Shown here in pieces: positions 1-7,164 of a stretch of DNA of 12,160 nucleotides (position 1 is the stretch's first letter; each line of letters begins with the position of its first letter). A program made the position numbers and the translations under genes. Source of the DNA: Chloroflexia bacterium (GTDB lineage: Bacteria; Chloroflexota; Chloroflexia; Thermomicrobiales; JALYUS01); the NCBI GenBank assembly GCA_025928215.1, contig JAICJW010000099.1, forward strand, positions 1 to 12,160. Direction: 5' to 3'. The notes beneath the pieces are model-generated. The model had not been told where the DNA came from, did not search any database, and worked only from the letters and a program-made list of their open reading frames with translations.

Positions 1-1
1 A

Positions 2-115
2 GTAATCGCCAAAGGTGCGGTGCCTGTCGAGCCTCCCGCGACGATGCCCTGGGGCCAGCGCACCGCCTTTTTTGCCGACCCCGACGGCAACATCCACGAA
101 CTCTTCGCGGACTGA
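2..115 (+). CDS. C-terminal fragment of a VOC (glyoxalase/bleomycin-resistance fold) protein
   Basis: Only the last 37 codons and the TGA stop are present; the start lies outside the window. The visible end reads ...MPWGQRTAFFADPDGNIHEL..., with the FxDPDGN-x-xEL signature that closes the last beta strand of vicinal-oxygen-chelate domains. In that family the Glu of this motif is usually a metal ligand. The substrate cannot be told from the tail: lyases, dioxygenases and antibiotic-binding proteins share it. The gene is followed by a C-rich, hairpin-forming spacer and not by a coupled gene, so it probably ends a transcript. Confidence 0.8.
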   Translation, partial: VIAKGAVPVEPPATMPWGQRTAFFADPDGNIHELFAD

Positions 116-155
116 CCGCTTCATTCCCCGTACACTCCCCCATCCCCCGCCCCCC

Positions 156-220
156 GCGCCCCGGGCGCCCCCCCGGGGCGCCCCCCGTTTTCCTACCCCC
201 CGCCACATACCACGGCGGGG
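156..220. terminator. Two GC-rich hairpins in the spacer after the VOC gene; possible weak terminator
   Basis: A perfect 10-bp inverted repeat (GCGCCCCGGG at 156-165 and CCCGGGGCGC at 172-181, 6-nt loop) is followed by a C run and TTTT at 188-191. A second perfect 7-bp repeat (CCCCGCC 198-204, GGCGGGG 214-220, 9-nt loop) follows. The first could act as a weak intrinsic terminator for the VOC gene, but the T tract is short and set off by six C residues. The rest of 116-300 is very C-rich and holds no gene that I can support. Confidence 0.45.
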
Positions 221-249
221 AGGGGAGACGGAAATCCCATGTCGTGCGC

Positions 250-255
250 TATACT
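250..255 (+). promoter_or_regulatory. Possible -10 box before the M20 peptidase gene
   Basis: TATACT matches the sigma-70 -10 consensus at 5 of 6 positions. It would start transcription near 262, about 40 nt ahead of the ATG at 301. No recognisable -35 element lies 16-18 nt upstream, so support is modest. If real, it excludes the in-frame GTG at 244 as the translation start. Confidence 0.35.
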
Positions 256-300
256 GCGTGCGGGGTGCAGCGGAGCGCCCGCAGCAGCGGGGCCAACTCA

Positions 301-1497
301 ATGAAGAAAGAGGCACCAGCCATCAGCGCCATCACACCAACGATTGACCACCTCCTCGCTCAGCCGGACATCGAGCGGCTTCTGAGCCGGGCGAAAGTCT
401 CACTGGCCGATACCATCGCCCTGACGGCGAGCATCGCCCAGATCCCCGCCCCGACGGGCGCGGAGGCGGAGCGCGCCGCGTTCGTCGCACAGGAGATGCG
501 CGCTATCGGACTCGCGGATGTGCAGACCGACAGCGTCGGCAATGCGATCGGGCGGCGACCGGGCAACGGCAACGGCCCAACGGTGATGATTGCCGCGCAC
601 ACCGATACCGTCTTCCCTGCCGAAACGGACCTTACCGTCCGCCGCACGACCGAGCGGATCTCCGGCCCCGGTGTCGGCGACAACAGCCTCGGTGTCGCGG
701 CGATGCTTGCCGCCGCCCGGTTGCTGACGACGCTGAATGTCACGACGGCGGGCGATGTGCTCTTCGTCGCGGATGTCGGTGAAGAGGGGCTGGGCGATCT
801 GCGGGGGATGCGCGCAGCCGTCAGTACCCATCGGGATCATCTCGGCGCGGTCGTCGCCGTCGAGGGGCATAATCTCGGGCGCGTGACGCATCGCGCCGTC
901 GGCAGCCGCCGCTACCGGATCACCGTGCAGGGGCCGGGCGGCCATTCGTGGGGCAACTACGGCCGCCCGAATGCCATTCACATTCTCGCGAAACTGATCA
1001 CCGATCTCGTCGCCTTGCCGATCCCCTCCACACCGAAAACGTCGCTCTCCGTCGGCACCATCGAGGGCGGCGTCTCGGTCAACACGATTGCGCCGACCGC
1101 ATCAACGCTCGTGGATCTCCGTTCGATCTCGCAGGCGAACCTCGAACGGCTCGCCGCGCAGGTCGAGCGGGCCGTTCGTTCCGTCCATATTGGGGATGTG
1201 CAGGTGACGGCGGACATCCTCGGCGACCGGCCGGCGGGCGATCTTCCCGCCGACGCGCCCATTGTGCGAACGTGCATGGAGACCCTGCGCGCCCTCGGCA
1301 TCCCGCCGACGCTCGACGCGAGCAGCACGGACGCCAATGTGCCGATTGGCCTCGGCATCCCTGCCGTCTGCATCGGCATCGCGGAGGGCGGCAACGCGCA
1401 CCGCCTGGAGGAGTTCATCCGCATCGCGACCATCCCGAAGGGCCTTCAGCAGTTGCTCCTGCTTATTCTCGCCCTTGGGGGATATGACGCGACATGA
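301..1497 (+). CDS. M20-family metallopeptidase/amidohydrolase (PepT-like)
   Basis: Cytoplasmic, probably di-zinc hydrolase of 398 residues, a usual M20 length. Visible signatures, from the ATG at 301: HTDTV (His100, Asp102), GVGDNS with the bridging Asp127, GEEG (Glu161/Glu162, general base plus ligand), Glu188 as a likely third-position ligand, GPGGHSWG with His215 in the inserted dimerisation domain (about 198-310), and the C-terminal NAHRLEE with His367. All expected metal ligands are present. The SSTDANVP block (341-348) points to the peptidase T-like/YqjE branch over ArgE or DapE, but the substrate remains unknown. An in-frame GTG at 244 adds 19 residues; I prefer ATG 301 because those residues look non-conserved and a -10-like box lies between the two starts, although no strong Shine-Dalgarno precedes 301. 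The stop overlaps the next gene (ATGA), indicating translational coupling to the HAD hydrolase. Confidence 0.92.
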   Translation: MKKEAPAISAITPTIDHLLAQPDIERLLSRAKVSLADTIALTASIAQIPAPTGAEAERAAFVAQEMRAIGLADVQTDSVGNAIGRRPGNGNGPTVMIAAHTDTVFPAETDLTVRRTTERISGPGVGDNSLGVAAMLAAARLLTTLNVTTAGDVLFVADVGEEGLGDLRGMRAAVSTHRDHLGAVVAVEGHNLGRVTHRAVGSRRYRITVQGPGGHSWGNYGRPNAIHILAKLITDLVALPIPSTPKTSLSVGTIEGGVSVNTIAPTASTLVDLRSISQANLERLAAQVERAVRSVHIGDVQVTADILGDRPAGDLPADAPIVRTCMETLRALGIPPTLDASSTDANVPIGLGIPAVCIGIAEGGNAHRLEEFIRIATIPKGLQQLLLLILALGGYDAT

Positions 1498-2207
1498 GCA
1501 TCCGCGTCGTCTTCTTCGATATGGGCGATACGCTGACGACGATTCTCCCCTCGTGGGAGACGCTCTATGTCAATGCCTGCGCGCGGCACGGCATCCATGT
1601 GGATCATGATGCACTCGTCGCCGCGACGCGCGCGGTCTTCGGCGCACTCGATGCGGACGAATCGCGCATGACGTATGAGGCGAGCGAGGAAGCGGATCAG
1701 CGGTATTATCAGGAGATTAACGGCGCGATCCTCCGCCGTGCCGGTGCGCCGGTGAATGACCGGATGCGCGGCATTCTCGACAACCTGCAAAAGGAGTTCG
1801 AGACGCCCGCGCACTTCCACCTCTTTCCGGACGCCATCCCGACCCTTGAGGCGTTGCGGAGCGCGGGCTACCGGCTCGGCATCATCTCCAACTGGTCCTG
1901 GAACCTGCCCGACCTCTGCGACGGTCTCGGCATCACCGGACATTTCGAGAACATCGTTACTTCCGCCCGTGTCGGCGCGTCGAAACCGCACCGCGCGATC
2001 TACGACTACGCGCTTCACTGGTTCGGCGCACGCCCGGAGGAGTGCGTGCAGATCGGCGATAACGCGGTCGCCGATGTTGGCGGGGCGCGGGCAGTCGGCA
2101 TGCACGGCATCCTCATGGATCGTCGTGGCCGCGCACACAATGCTGACTATCCGGTCGTCCGGGCGCTAGCGGAGGTGCCGGAGGTGGTAGCGGGGTTGGG
2201 AGCCTAA
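1494..2207 (+). CDS. HAD-superfamily hydrolase, subfamily IA-like
   Basis: Predicted soluble phosphatase-type enzyme of 237 residues. Motif I is FFDMGDTL: Asp9 is the nucleophile, but the usual DxD is DxGD, with Gly at +2 and Asp12 at +3. DxG forms are frequent in this superfamily, though they can go with altered chemistry (dehalogenase or phosphonatase-like). Motif II is the IISN segment with Ser132, motif III is Lys164 in GASKPH, and motif IV is IGDNAVADVGGA with Asp189 and Asp194. An alpha-helical cap lies at about 16-105. The ATG overlaps the M20 stop by 4 nt, so the two are probably co-translated; a GGGGGA sits 11 nt upstream. Substrate unknown. A phosphorylated small metabolite is the default expectation, and the link to the peptidase is contextual only. 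Confidence 0.9.
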   Translation: MSIRVVFFDMGDTLTTILPSWETLYVNACARHGIHVDHDALVAATRAVFGALDADESRMTYEASEEADQRYYQEINGAILRRAGAPVNDRMRGILDNLQKEFETPAHFHLFPDAIPTLEALRSAGYRLGIISNWSWNLPDLCDGLGITGHFENIVTSARVGASKPHRAIYDYALHWFGARPEECVQIGDNAVADVGGARAVGMHGILMDRRGRAHNADYPVVRALAEVPEVVAGLGA

Positions 2208-2236
2208 CCCCGGCCCCTTCCCGCACCGGGAAGGGG
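2192..2236. repeat. Stem-loop pair at the end of the HAD gene (REP-like)
   Basis: A 6-bp repeat (GGGGTT 2192-2197, AACCCC 2206-2211) straddles the TAA stop of the HAD gene. It is followed by a perfect 10-bp repeat, CCCCTTCCCG (2214-2223) and CGGGAAGGGG (2227-2236), with a 3-nt loop. No T tract follows, so a REP-like or mRNA 3'-end-stabilising element fits better than an intrinsic terminator. Confidence 0.55.
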
Positions 2237-2300
2237 TGACTTGGCATGTACGTGCCGGTGTTCTCCTATCGTCGAAACTCATGAAGACGAGATTGTCATT

Positions 2301-2978
2301 ATGATTGACCGCTATTTGCCGCCCGAACTGCCTGAGAATCGCATTGCGGCGCGGATTGGGCTGATTTCGGATACGCATATGCCGGCGCGGTGTGCGGCGT
2401 TGCCGGTGGCGGTTTTCGACGTGTTGCACGGCGTGGATTTGCTGCTGCACGCCGGCGATGTCGGGGAACTGTGGGTGCTGGATCGGTTGAGCGCGATTGC
2501 GCCGGTGATCGCGGTGCACGGCAACGACGAGACGGCGGAGGTGCAGCGGGAGTTGCCGTACCAGCAACTCATCATCGCAGGCGGCGTGCGGATTCTCCTG
2601 ACGCACGGGCACCATCCCGACCGCGCGCAGGAGATGGAATTCCGCAAGGATGATCGCTGGCTGCCGAAACTGGCGCGCCGTGCGGCGATGGGCAGGCAGG
2701 CAGGCGCGCGCGTCGTTGTCTTTGGGCATATCCACATCCCGCTGACCGATGAACAGGGGGGCATCCTGCTTATCAATCCGGGCGCGATTGCCGCCCCGAA
2801 CCCAACGGTGCGCCAGCGTATCCAGACTGTCGCGATCCTGTTCATCCGGGACGATGGCGCGCCGTTCGTGACGCACGTCAACCTCGCGCATCCTGACCGG
2901 CCCTTCGCGCCCCATATTGATTGGCAGGCCGGTTTCCGCGCCGCGCACGAGCACTTCACCGCCCCCAGCAAACTCTGA
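2301..2978 (+). CDS. YfcE/MJ0936-like metallophosphoesterase
   Basis: Soluble calcineurin-fold phosphodiesterase of 225 residues. Ordered metal-site motifs: SDTH (Asp24, His26), HAGDV (Asp53), HGNDE (Asn75), LTHGHH (His102) and FGHIH (His143, His145). The compact core and GND motif match the VPS29/YfcE/MJ0936 group of small phosphodiesterases; the natural substrate is generally unknown. The segment at about 108-135 is helical and extends the usual short linker between the THGH and GHxH motifs. The frame stays open upstream to a TTG at 2241, but those residues are non-conserved and start outside the fold. ATG 2301 puts the first beta strand at the normal distance, although its Shine-Dalgarno is weak. 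It is followed by 133 nt without a gene before dinG, which holds an extended -10 box. Confidence 0.9.
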   Translation: MIDRYLPPELPENRIAARIGLISDTHMPARCAALPVAVFDVLHGVDLLLHAGDVGELWVLDRLSAIAPVIAVHGNDETAEVQRELPYQQLIIAGGVRILLTHGHHPDRAQEMEFRKDDRWLPKLARRAAMGRQAGARVVVFGHIHIPLTDEQGGILLINPGAIAAPNPTVRQRIQTVAILFIRDDGAPFVTHVNLAHPDRPFAPHIDWQAGFRAAHEHFTAPSKL

Positions 2979-3001
2979 TCCCCCGAAAGGCGGCGTAGTT
3001 C

Positions 3002-3010
3002 TGATACAAT
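3002..3010 (+). promoter_or_regulatory. Extended -10 promoter element upstream of dinG
   Basis: TGATACAAT has the TGn extension plus TACAAT (5 of 6 to consensus). No -35 box is evident 17 nt upstream, which is tolerated in extended -10 promoters. Transcription would begin near 3017, giving dinG a leader of about 95 nt. No riboswitch-like fold is apparent in that leader. Confidence 0.45.
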
Positions 3011-3111
3011 CATCGCCTTGTTCGGTCTGCCGGAACGGAGCACGTTTCTGCCGAACAGCCCTGAGATACCCACCGCCGCGCCCGTCGCGGAGACTGTCGG
3101 GAGAATGATCT

Positions 3112-6100
3112 GTGTCACCCCTACCGCCACCGAGCCGACCACGCCCCGGCAATGTCCCGAACCGTCCCGCCCTTCCCACCGCGCCCAGTACGCCCATCTA
3201 CGTCGCCGTGGATGTCGAGGCGACGGCCAACGAGCGCAATAACGAGATCATCGAGGTCGCGGCGGTCACGTTCACGAGCGAGCGAATTGTTGAGCGGTGG
3301 TCGTCGTTCGTCCGGCCCGTCCGGCCCGTGCCACTGAGCACGGCCCAACTGACCGGCATCACGAACGCGATGCTTCAGGCCGCACCGCCCTTCGCGAGCG
3401 TCGCGCCGCAACTGCGCCATTTCGTTCAGCGCTATCCCATCGTCGGGCAATCGGTCGAGATTGACCTGAAATTGCTCGGCGCGCAGGGGTTGATGCTCGA
3501 CAACCCGACCTACGACACTTACGAACTGGCGACGCTTCTGCTGCCCGATTTGCCGGTCTACAGCCTGACGCGCATCGCCGAGCGGTTGCAGGTCGGCACG
3601 CCGCAGGAGCATCGCGCGCTCGGCGACTGCGAGCTGACCGCCGCCGTCTTCCGCGCGCTCCTGGATCGGATCGCGGAGTGCGATACGGAGACGTTGGGCG
3701 AACTGGCGCGCCTCGCGGATATGGGGCAGTCGCCCTTCGCGCGGCTCTTCCGACAGGCGCAGCGAGAGAAGCAGCAGGAGACATTTGGTGGTGGGGCAGG
3801 CGCGAGCATCCTCCAGCAGTTGCGCGCGCAGGCGGGCGCTGGGCAGGCGGAGAAGGAGGGCGGCGTTGATCTTCTCTATCTCATGCCCCGCCCGCGCCCC
3901 GAACCGCTCCGCGACACCGGCAGCCAGCGCCCGCTCGACGCCGCCGCCATCCTCGACACCTTCCGCCCGGATGGCCCCTTCGCCGAGGCGTTCCCCCACT
4001 ACGAGCACCGCCCGCAGCAAATGGATATGTTAAGCGCCGTCGCGGACGCCTTCAATAATGAAGAGACCCTGCTCGTCGAGGCGGGCACCGGCACGGGTAA
4101 ATCCGTCGCCTACCTCGTCCCGGCGGTCGCGCACGCGGTGGAGCATGGCGAAACCGTCGTCGTCAGCACGGCGACGATTGCCTTGCAGGACCAACTGGCG
4201 AAGAAGGACATCCCCGATTTGCAGGAAGTCCTCGCGACGATTGGCGGCGCGCCCGCCGCGAATGGCGCGGGGCTGCCCGCCGATTTCCGCGCCACGGTCG
4301 TTAAGGGGCGTGCGAACTATCTTTGCCTCTACCGCTGGTTCAAACTGCGCGGCAACCCCGCCCTCTCGCCCGCCGAGGCGCGGCTGATGCTCCGCCTCCT
4401 CCTCTGGCTCCAGACGACGGATTCCGGCGATGTCGGCGAAATCCGCTTCACGGACGACGAGCGGCGGCTGGGCGTTATCCAGGCATGGAACCGCGTCAAT
4501 GCCGGGCCGGATAGTTGCCCGTCATCCTGCGTCTTCCAGAAGCGGGGGCAATGTTTCGTCCAGCGGGCGCGGCGGGCGGCGGAGAATGCGCACGTCGTGA
4601 TCGTCAATCACGCGCTACTCCTGTCCGATATGACGACGAACAGCGGCGTCTTGCCGCCCTACGAGCATCTGATTGTGGACGAGGCGCACCACCTCGAAGA
4701 CGAGGCGACGAACCAGCTCGGCTACGCCTTCGAGCGTGCGACGGTGCTCAATTTCCTCAATCTGCTCGCGGAGCCGCACGCCGAGGGGCCGCGCGGTCTG
4801 CTCGCCGATCTTCCCATTCGTGTCCGCACCGGTAAAACGCCGAAGGATGTGCAGGAGGATGTCGCCCGGCTCTGCGAGGAACTAGTGCCGCGCATCGAGG
4901 AGACGCGCACCCTGACGCTCGCCCTCTTCGACCGCCTCGCCGCCTTCCTCGCCCATCGCCCGCAGAATGAGACGGACACCCGCCTGCGCATCACGCAGAA
5001 TGTCCGCAATGATGCGGGATGGACGGACGTGGAGATCGCCTGGGAGAACCTCTCCTTCCCGCTCGGCACGATTCAGCAGGGGCTGATGACGATCTTCGAG
5101 CAGGTCTACCGCCTGCCCGACGAGACAATGCTGGAGCAGGACGATACGCTCCTGCTGCTCACCCGCGCCCTGCGCGTCTGCACCGACCTGCGCGTCGGTG
5201 CGGCGGCCGCCCTCGCCGAACCGGACCCCGACATGGTCTACTGGACAGAGGTTGAGTCATCACGCGGCGGGCAGCAACCGCAGGCGGACGGCGCATCTGC
5301 GCTGATCGCGGGGATGCCCGCCTCAGACGCCTCCCGCACGGTGAGCGTCAAGGCGGCGCCGCTCCATGTCGGCGCGACTTTGCAGGCAGATCTCTTCGGG
5401 CCGCGCCGCACCGTTGTGATGACGAGCGCGACGATGACGACCGAGGGAAAGTTCGACTATCTCAACTCCCGCCTCGGCATCGAGCGCGATGCGGCGACCG
5501 AAGTGGCGGTAGATTCGCCCTTCGATTACCGCCGCTCCGCCCTCCTCTATACCGTCGAGGATATGCCGGAGCCGAACCGCCCCGGCTACCAGAAAGGTTT
5601 GCAGGATGCGATCACCGGCCTCTGTGAGGCGACGCGCGGGCGGGCGCTCGTCCTCTTTACCTCATACAGCGCGCTTCAGGCGACCTATCGCGCCGTCAAG
5701 CCGGTACTGGAAGCGGCGGGGATCATCGTCCTCGGCCAGCGGCTGGATGGCGGGCCGCGCCAGCTGATCGAGCGGTTCAAGCAGCATCAGGAGATGGTAT
5801 TGTTCGGCACATCCTCATTCTGGGAGGGCGTGGACGTCGTCGGGGACGCGCTCTCGGTGCTCGTCATCACGAAACTGCCCTTCAAGGTGCCGAGCGATCC
5901 CGTCTTCCAGGCACGCTCCGAGGGGTTCGCGGAACCGTTCGCGGAGTTCGCCGTGCCGCAGGCGGTCTTGCAGTTCCGGCAGGGCTTCGGGCGGCTGATC
6001 CGCTCCAGCACCGACCGGGGCGTCTGCGCCGTCCTCGATTCCCGCGTCCTCACCAAGCGGTACGGCCGGACCTTCCTCAACTCGCTCCCCGGCTGCACCG

Positions 6101-6183
6101 TCGAAAAGGGCCGTTCGGCGGACCTCCCCGCCCGCGCCGCCGCCTGGCTCGCGATGGCGGGGCCGGGGACAAATCGGGGATAA
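3112..6183 (+). CDS. dinG: DinG-type XPD-like DNA helicase fused to an N-terminal DEDDh exonuclease
   Basis: A 1,023-residue DNA repair and replication protein. Residues 28-190 are a DnaQ-like 3'-5' exonuclease: VDVEAT (Asp34, Glu36), EIDLKLL (Asp118) and EHRALGD (His167, Asp172), so the catalytic set looks complete. A linker rich in Gln, Gly and Ala (about 215-285) leads to a superfamily 2 helicase: Walker A EAGTGTGKS (323-331), DEAH box (523-526), TSAT (771-774), the GTSSFWEGVD block (899-908), and motif VI QxxQGFGRLIR-like (954-964). Cys405, Cys469, Cys473 and Cys481 lie where XPD and E. coli DinG hold a 4Fe-4S cluster. Helicases of this group unwind 5'-3', and the cluster is needed for that in E. 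coli DinG. The GTG start is chosen because GGGAG (3099-3103) sits 8 nt upstream; no other start precedes the exonuclease core. The first 25 residues are Pro-rich and probably disordered. Confidence 0.95.
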   Translation: MSPLPPPSRPRPGNVPNRPALPTAPSTPIYVAVDVEATANERNNEIIEVAAVTFTSERIVERWSSFVRPVRPVPLSTAQLTGITNAMLQAAPPFASVAPQLRHFVQRYPIVGQSVEIDLKLLGAQGLMLDNPTYDTYELATLLLPDLPVYSLTRIAERLQVGTPQEHRALGDCELTAAVFRALLDRIAECDTETLGELARLADMGQSPFARLFRQAQREKQQETFGGGAGASILQQLRAQAGAGQAEKEGGVDLLYLMPRPRPEPLRDTGSQRPLDAAAILDTFRPDGPFAEAFPHYEHRPQQMDMLSAVADAFNNEETLLVEAGTGTGKSVAYLVPAVAHAVEHGETVVVSTATIALQDQLAKKDIPDLQEVLATIGGAPAANGAGLPADFRATVVKGRANYLCLYRWFKLRGNPALSPAEARLMLRLLLWLQTTDSGDVGEIRFTDDERRLGVIQAWNRVNAGPDSCPSSCVFQKRGQCFVQRARRAAENAHVVIVNHALLLSDMTTNSGVLPPYEHLIVDEAHHLEDEATNQLGYAFERATVLNFLNLLAEPHAEGPRGLLADLPIRVRTGKTPKDVQEDVARLCEELVPRIEETRTLTLALFDRLAAFLAHRPQNETDTRLRITQNVRNDAGWTDVEIAWENLSFPLGTIQQGLMTIFEQVYRLPDETMLEQDDTLLLLTRALRVCTDLRVGAAAALAEPDPDMVYWTEVESSRGGQQPQADGASALIAGMPASDASRTVSVKAAPLHVGATLQADLFGPRRTVVMTSATMTTEGKFDYLNSRLGIERDAATEVAVDSPFDYRRSALLYTVEDMPEPNRPGYQKGLQDAITGLCEATRGRALVLFTSYSALQATYRAVKPVLEAAGIIVLGQRLDGGPRQLIERFKQHQEMVLFGTSSFWEGVDVVGDALSVLVITKLPFKVPSDPVFQARSEGFAEPFAEFAVPQAVLQFRQGFGRLIRSSTDRGVCAVLDSRVLTKRYGRTFLNSLPGCTVEKGRSADLPARAAAWLAMAGPGTNRG

Positions 6184-6185
6184 AT

Positions 6186-6337
6186 CACAGAGACGCAGAG
6201 AGACGCAGAGGACACAGAGGATACAAAGAGATATAAAGAACAAGGGTAGAGGGAAGACTGATTGGTGATCGCTCCGCCGTTTCTCACCTCTCTTTTTCTC
6301 TCTCTGTGTTTCTCTGCGCTCTCTGCGTCTCTGCGGT
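6186..6337. repeat. Long imperfect inverted repeat of AGACGCAGAG-type units after dinG
   Basis: Directly after the dinG stop, AGACGCAGAG occurs twice in tandem (6191-6200, 6201-6210), with degraded copies following. The right end (about 6301-6335) carries the complementary CTCTGCG units. The longest perfect match is 15 bp (6188-6202 with 6319-6333), then a second 8-bp match (6212-6219 with 6302-6309), one indel apart. The interior (about 6221-6300) is purine-rich on the left, pyrimidine-rich on the right, and encodes nothing supportable. TTTTT at 6345-6349 follows the right arm, so it may terminate dinG. Repeats of this look are, to my knowledge, widespread intergenic elements in several phyla. 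Confidence 0.75.
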
Positions 6338-6367
6338 TCAATTGTTTTTCAACTGGGGAGGGATAGC

Positions 6368-7096
6368 ATGGCTGCATTGTCACCGGCGGTACTGGAGAAG
6401 TTGCGCACGTTCGACACACCGACGATCTGTAACCTTGTGGAACTCTTTGAGGTGCGGCCGCGCAACACGGGATATATGGACGGCCGGATCGTGGCGGCGT
6501 TCGCGCATATGGGGCCGATCGTTGGCTATGCGGCGACTGCGACGTTCCGCTCCGCCGCGCCACCGCGCTCCGGGGATTCCTACTCCGGCCTCGACGCGCA
6601 GGTGGAGCGATTCGGGGAACTCTCCGGCCCGCCGATTGTCGTCTTCCATGACATAGATAGCCCCTGCGCCGCCGCGACCTTCGGCGAAGTGATGTGCTCC
6701 ATCTACAAAGGGTTCGGCGCCGTCGGCCTGATTACGAGTGGCACGGGGCGCGACCTCGACCAGGTCGAGGCGATCAACTTCCCCGTCTGGACGAACGGCA
6801 CGATCAGCGCGCACGGCTACAACCACACACCGCAGATGCATGTGCCCGTGCATGTTGGCGGCATGACGATTTACCCGGATGACCTCCTCCACGCCGACCG
6901 GAACGGCGTCTCAACGATCCCGCATGACATCGCGGCGGAGATGGCAGACATCGGCGACGCCTTCATCGCCGCCGAGGAAGTCGTCCTGCGCGCCGTCCGC
7001 ACCGAGCACCCGACCGTTCAGGCGCTCCGCGATGCCCGCCGCGAGTCCGGCGCGCAGATGGAGAAGCTGCGCCAGCAAGTCACGCGAAAGCGTTAG
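6368..7096 (+). CDS. RraA-family protein (HMG/CHA aldolase-like)
   Basis: Soluble protein of 242 residues with the RraA/class II pyruvate-aldolase fold. Conserved blocks: GEVMCSIYKGFGAVGLI (106-122) corresponds to the GExx...A..G..G substrate-binding region. SGTGRDLDQV (124-133) holds Arg128 and Asp129, equivalent to the Arg-Asp pair that binds substrate and the divalent metal in 4-hydroxy-4-methyl-2-oxoglutarate aldolase. PDDLLHADRNGV (170-181) matches the GDxxxADxxGV block. The length resembles the aldolases (about 230 residues) more than the 160-residue RNase E inhibitor RraA, so enzyme function is more likely than RNase E regulation. The substrate is unknown and the neighbours give no sugar-acid or aromatic pathway. 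GGAGG at 6357-6361, 6 nt from the ATG, supports the start. The C-terminal 30 residues are charged and helical. Confidence 0.85.
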   Translation: MAALSPAVLEKLRTFDTPTICNLVELFEVRPRNTGYMDGRIVAAFAHMGPIVGYAATATFRSAAPPRSGDSYSGLDAQVERFGELSGPPIVVFHDIDSPCAAATFGEVMCSIYKGFGAVGLITSGTGRDLDQVEAINFPVWTNGTISAHGYNHTPQMHVPVHVGGMTIYPDDLLHADRNGVSTIPHDIAAEMADIGDAFIAAEEVVLRAVRTEHPTVQALRDARRESGAQMEKLRQQVTRKR

Positions 7097-7115
7097 GATG
7101 CACGATCACATCCCG

Positions 7116-7141
7116 GTGGTAACAGGCTTCCCGCCTGCCAC
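7116..7141. repeat. Short stem-loop between the RraA-family gene and glpX
   Basis: GTGG-TAA-CAGGC (7116-7127) pairs with GCCTG-CCAC (7133-7141): a 5-bp inner stem with a TTCCC loop, a 3-nt bulge and a 4-bp outer stem. No T tract follows. It lies 20 nt after the RraA stop and ends 13 nt before the glpX Shine-Dalgarno, so it could be an mRNA 3'-end or processing structure. Confidence 0.4.
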
Positions 7142-7164
7142 TATGAGGAGAGCGGAGGAGGCGA

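Noticed and set aside
15..347. 110-codon plus-strand frame across the C-rich spacer
   Set aside because: Pro/Arg/Thr low-complexity composition; overlaps the end of the VOC gene and the start of the M20 gene in another frame.
400..981. 193-codon minus-strand frame opposite the M20 gene
   Set aside because: Shadow of a well-supported gene; Arg/Ala/Asp-rich with no motif and no ribosome site considered convincing.
2241..2272. Promoter (TTGGCA with a TATCGT) before the metallophosphoesterase
   Set aside because: The spacer would be 20 nt and the -10 match is poor; the near-palindrome around 2243-2256 has a mismatched centre.
301..2978. A novel pathway formed by M20, HAD and metallophosphoesterase genes
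   Set aside because: Only M20 and HAD are physically coupled; all three are common broad-specificity hydrolases and nothing in the sequence ties them to one substrate.
2166..3197. 343-codon minus-strand open frame opposite the metallophosphoesterase
   Set aside because: It lies antisense to a gene with complete catalytic motifs, shows Arg/Gln/His-rich composition typical of GC-rich shadow frames, and has no recognisable domain.
6186..6337. CRISPR array
   Set aside because: Units are about 10 nt, with no unique spacers of 30 nt and no cas genes; arms are inverted, not direct.
5787..6563. 258-codon minus-strand frame spanning the dinG end, the inverted repeat and the RraA start
   Set aside because: Its central part is translated from the repeat element (low-complexity Ser/Leu/Cys and Arg/Glu runs) and its ends are antisense to two well-supported genes.
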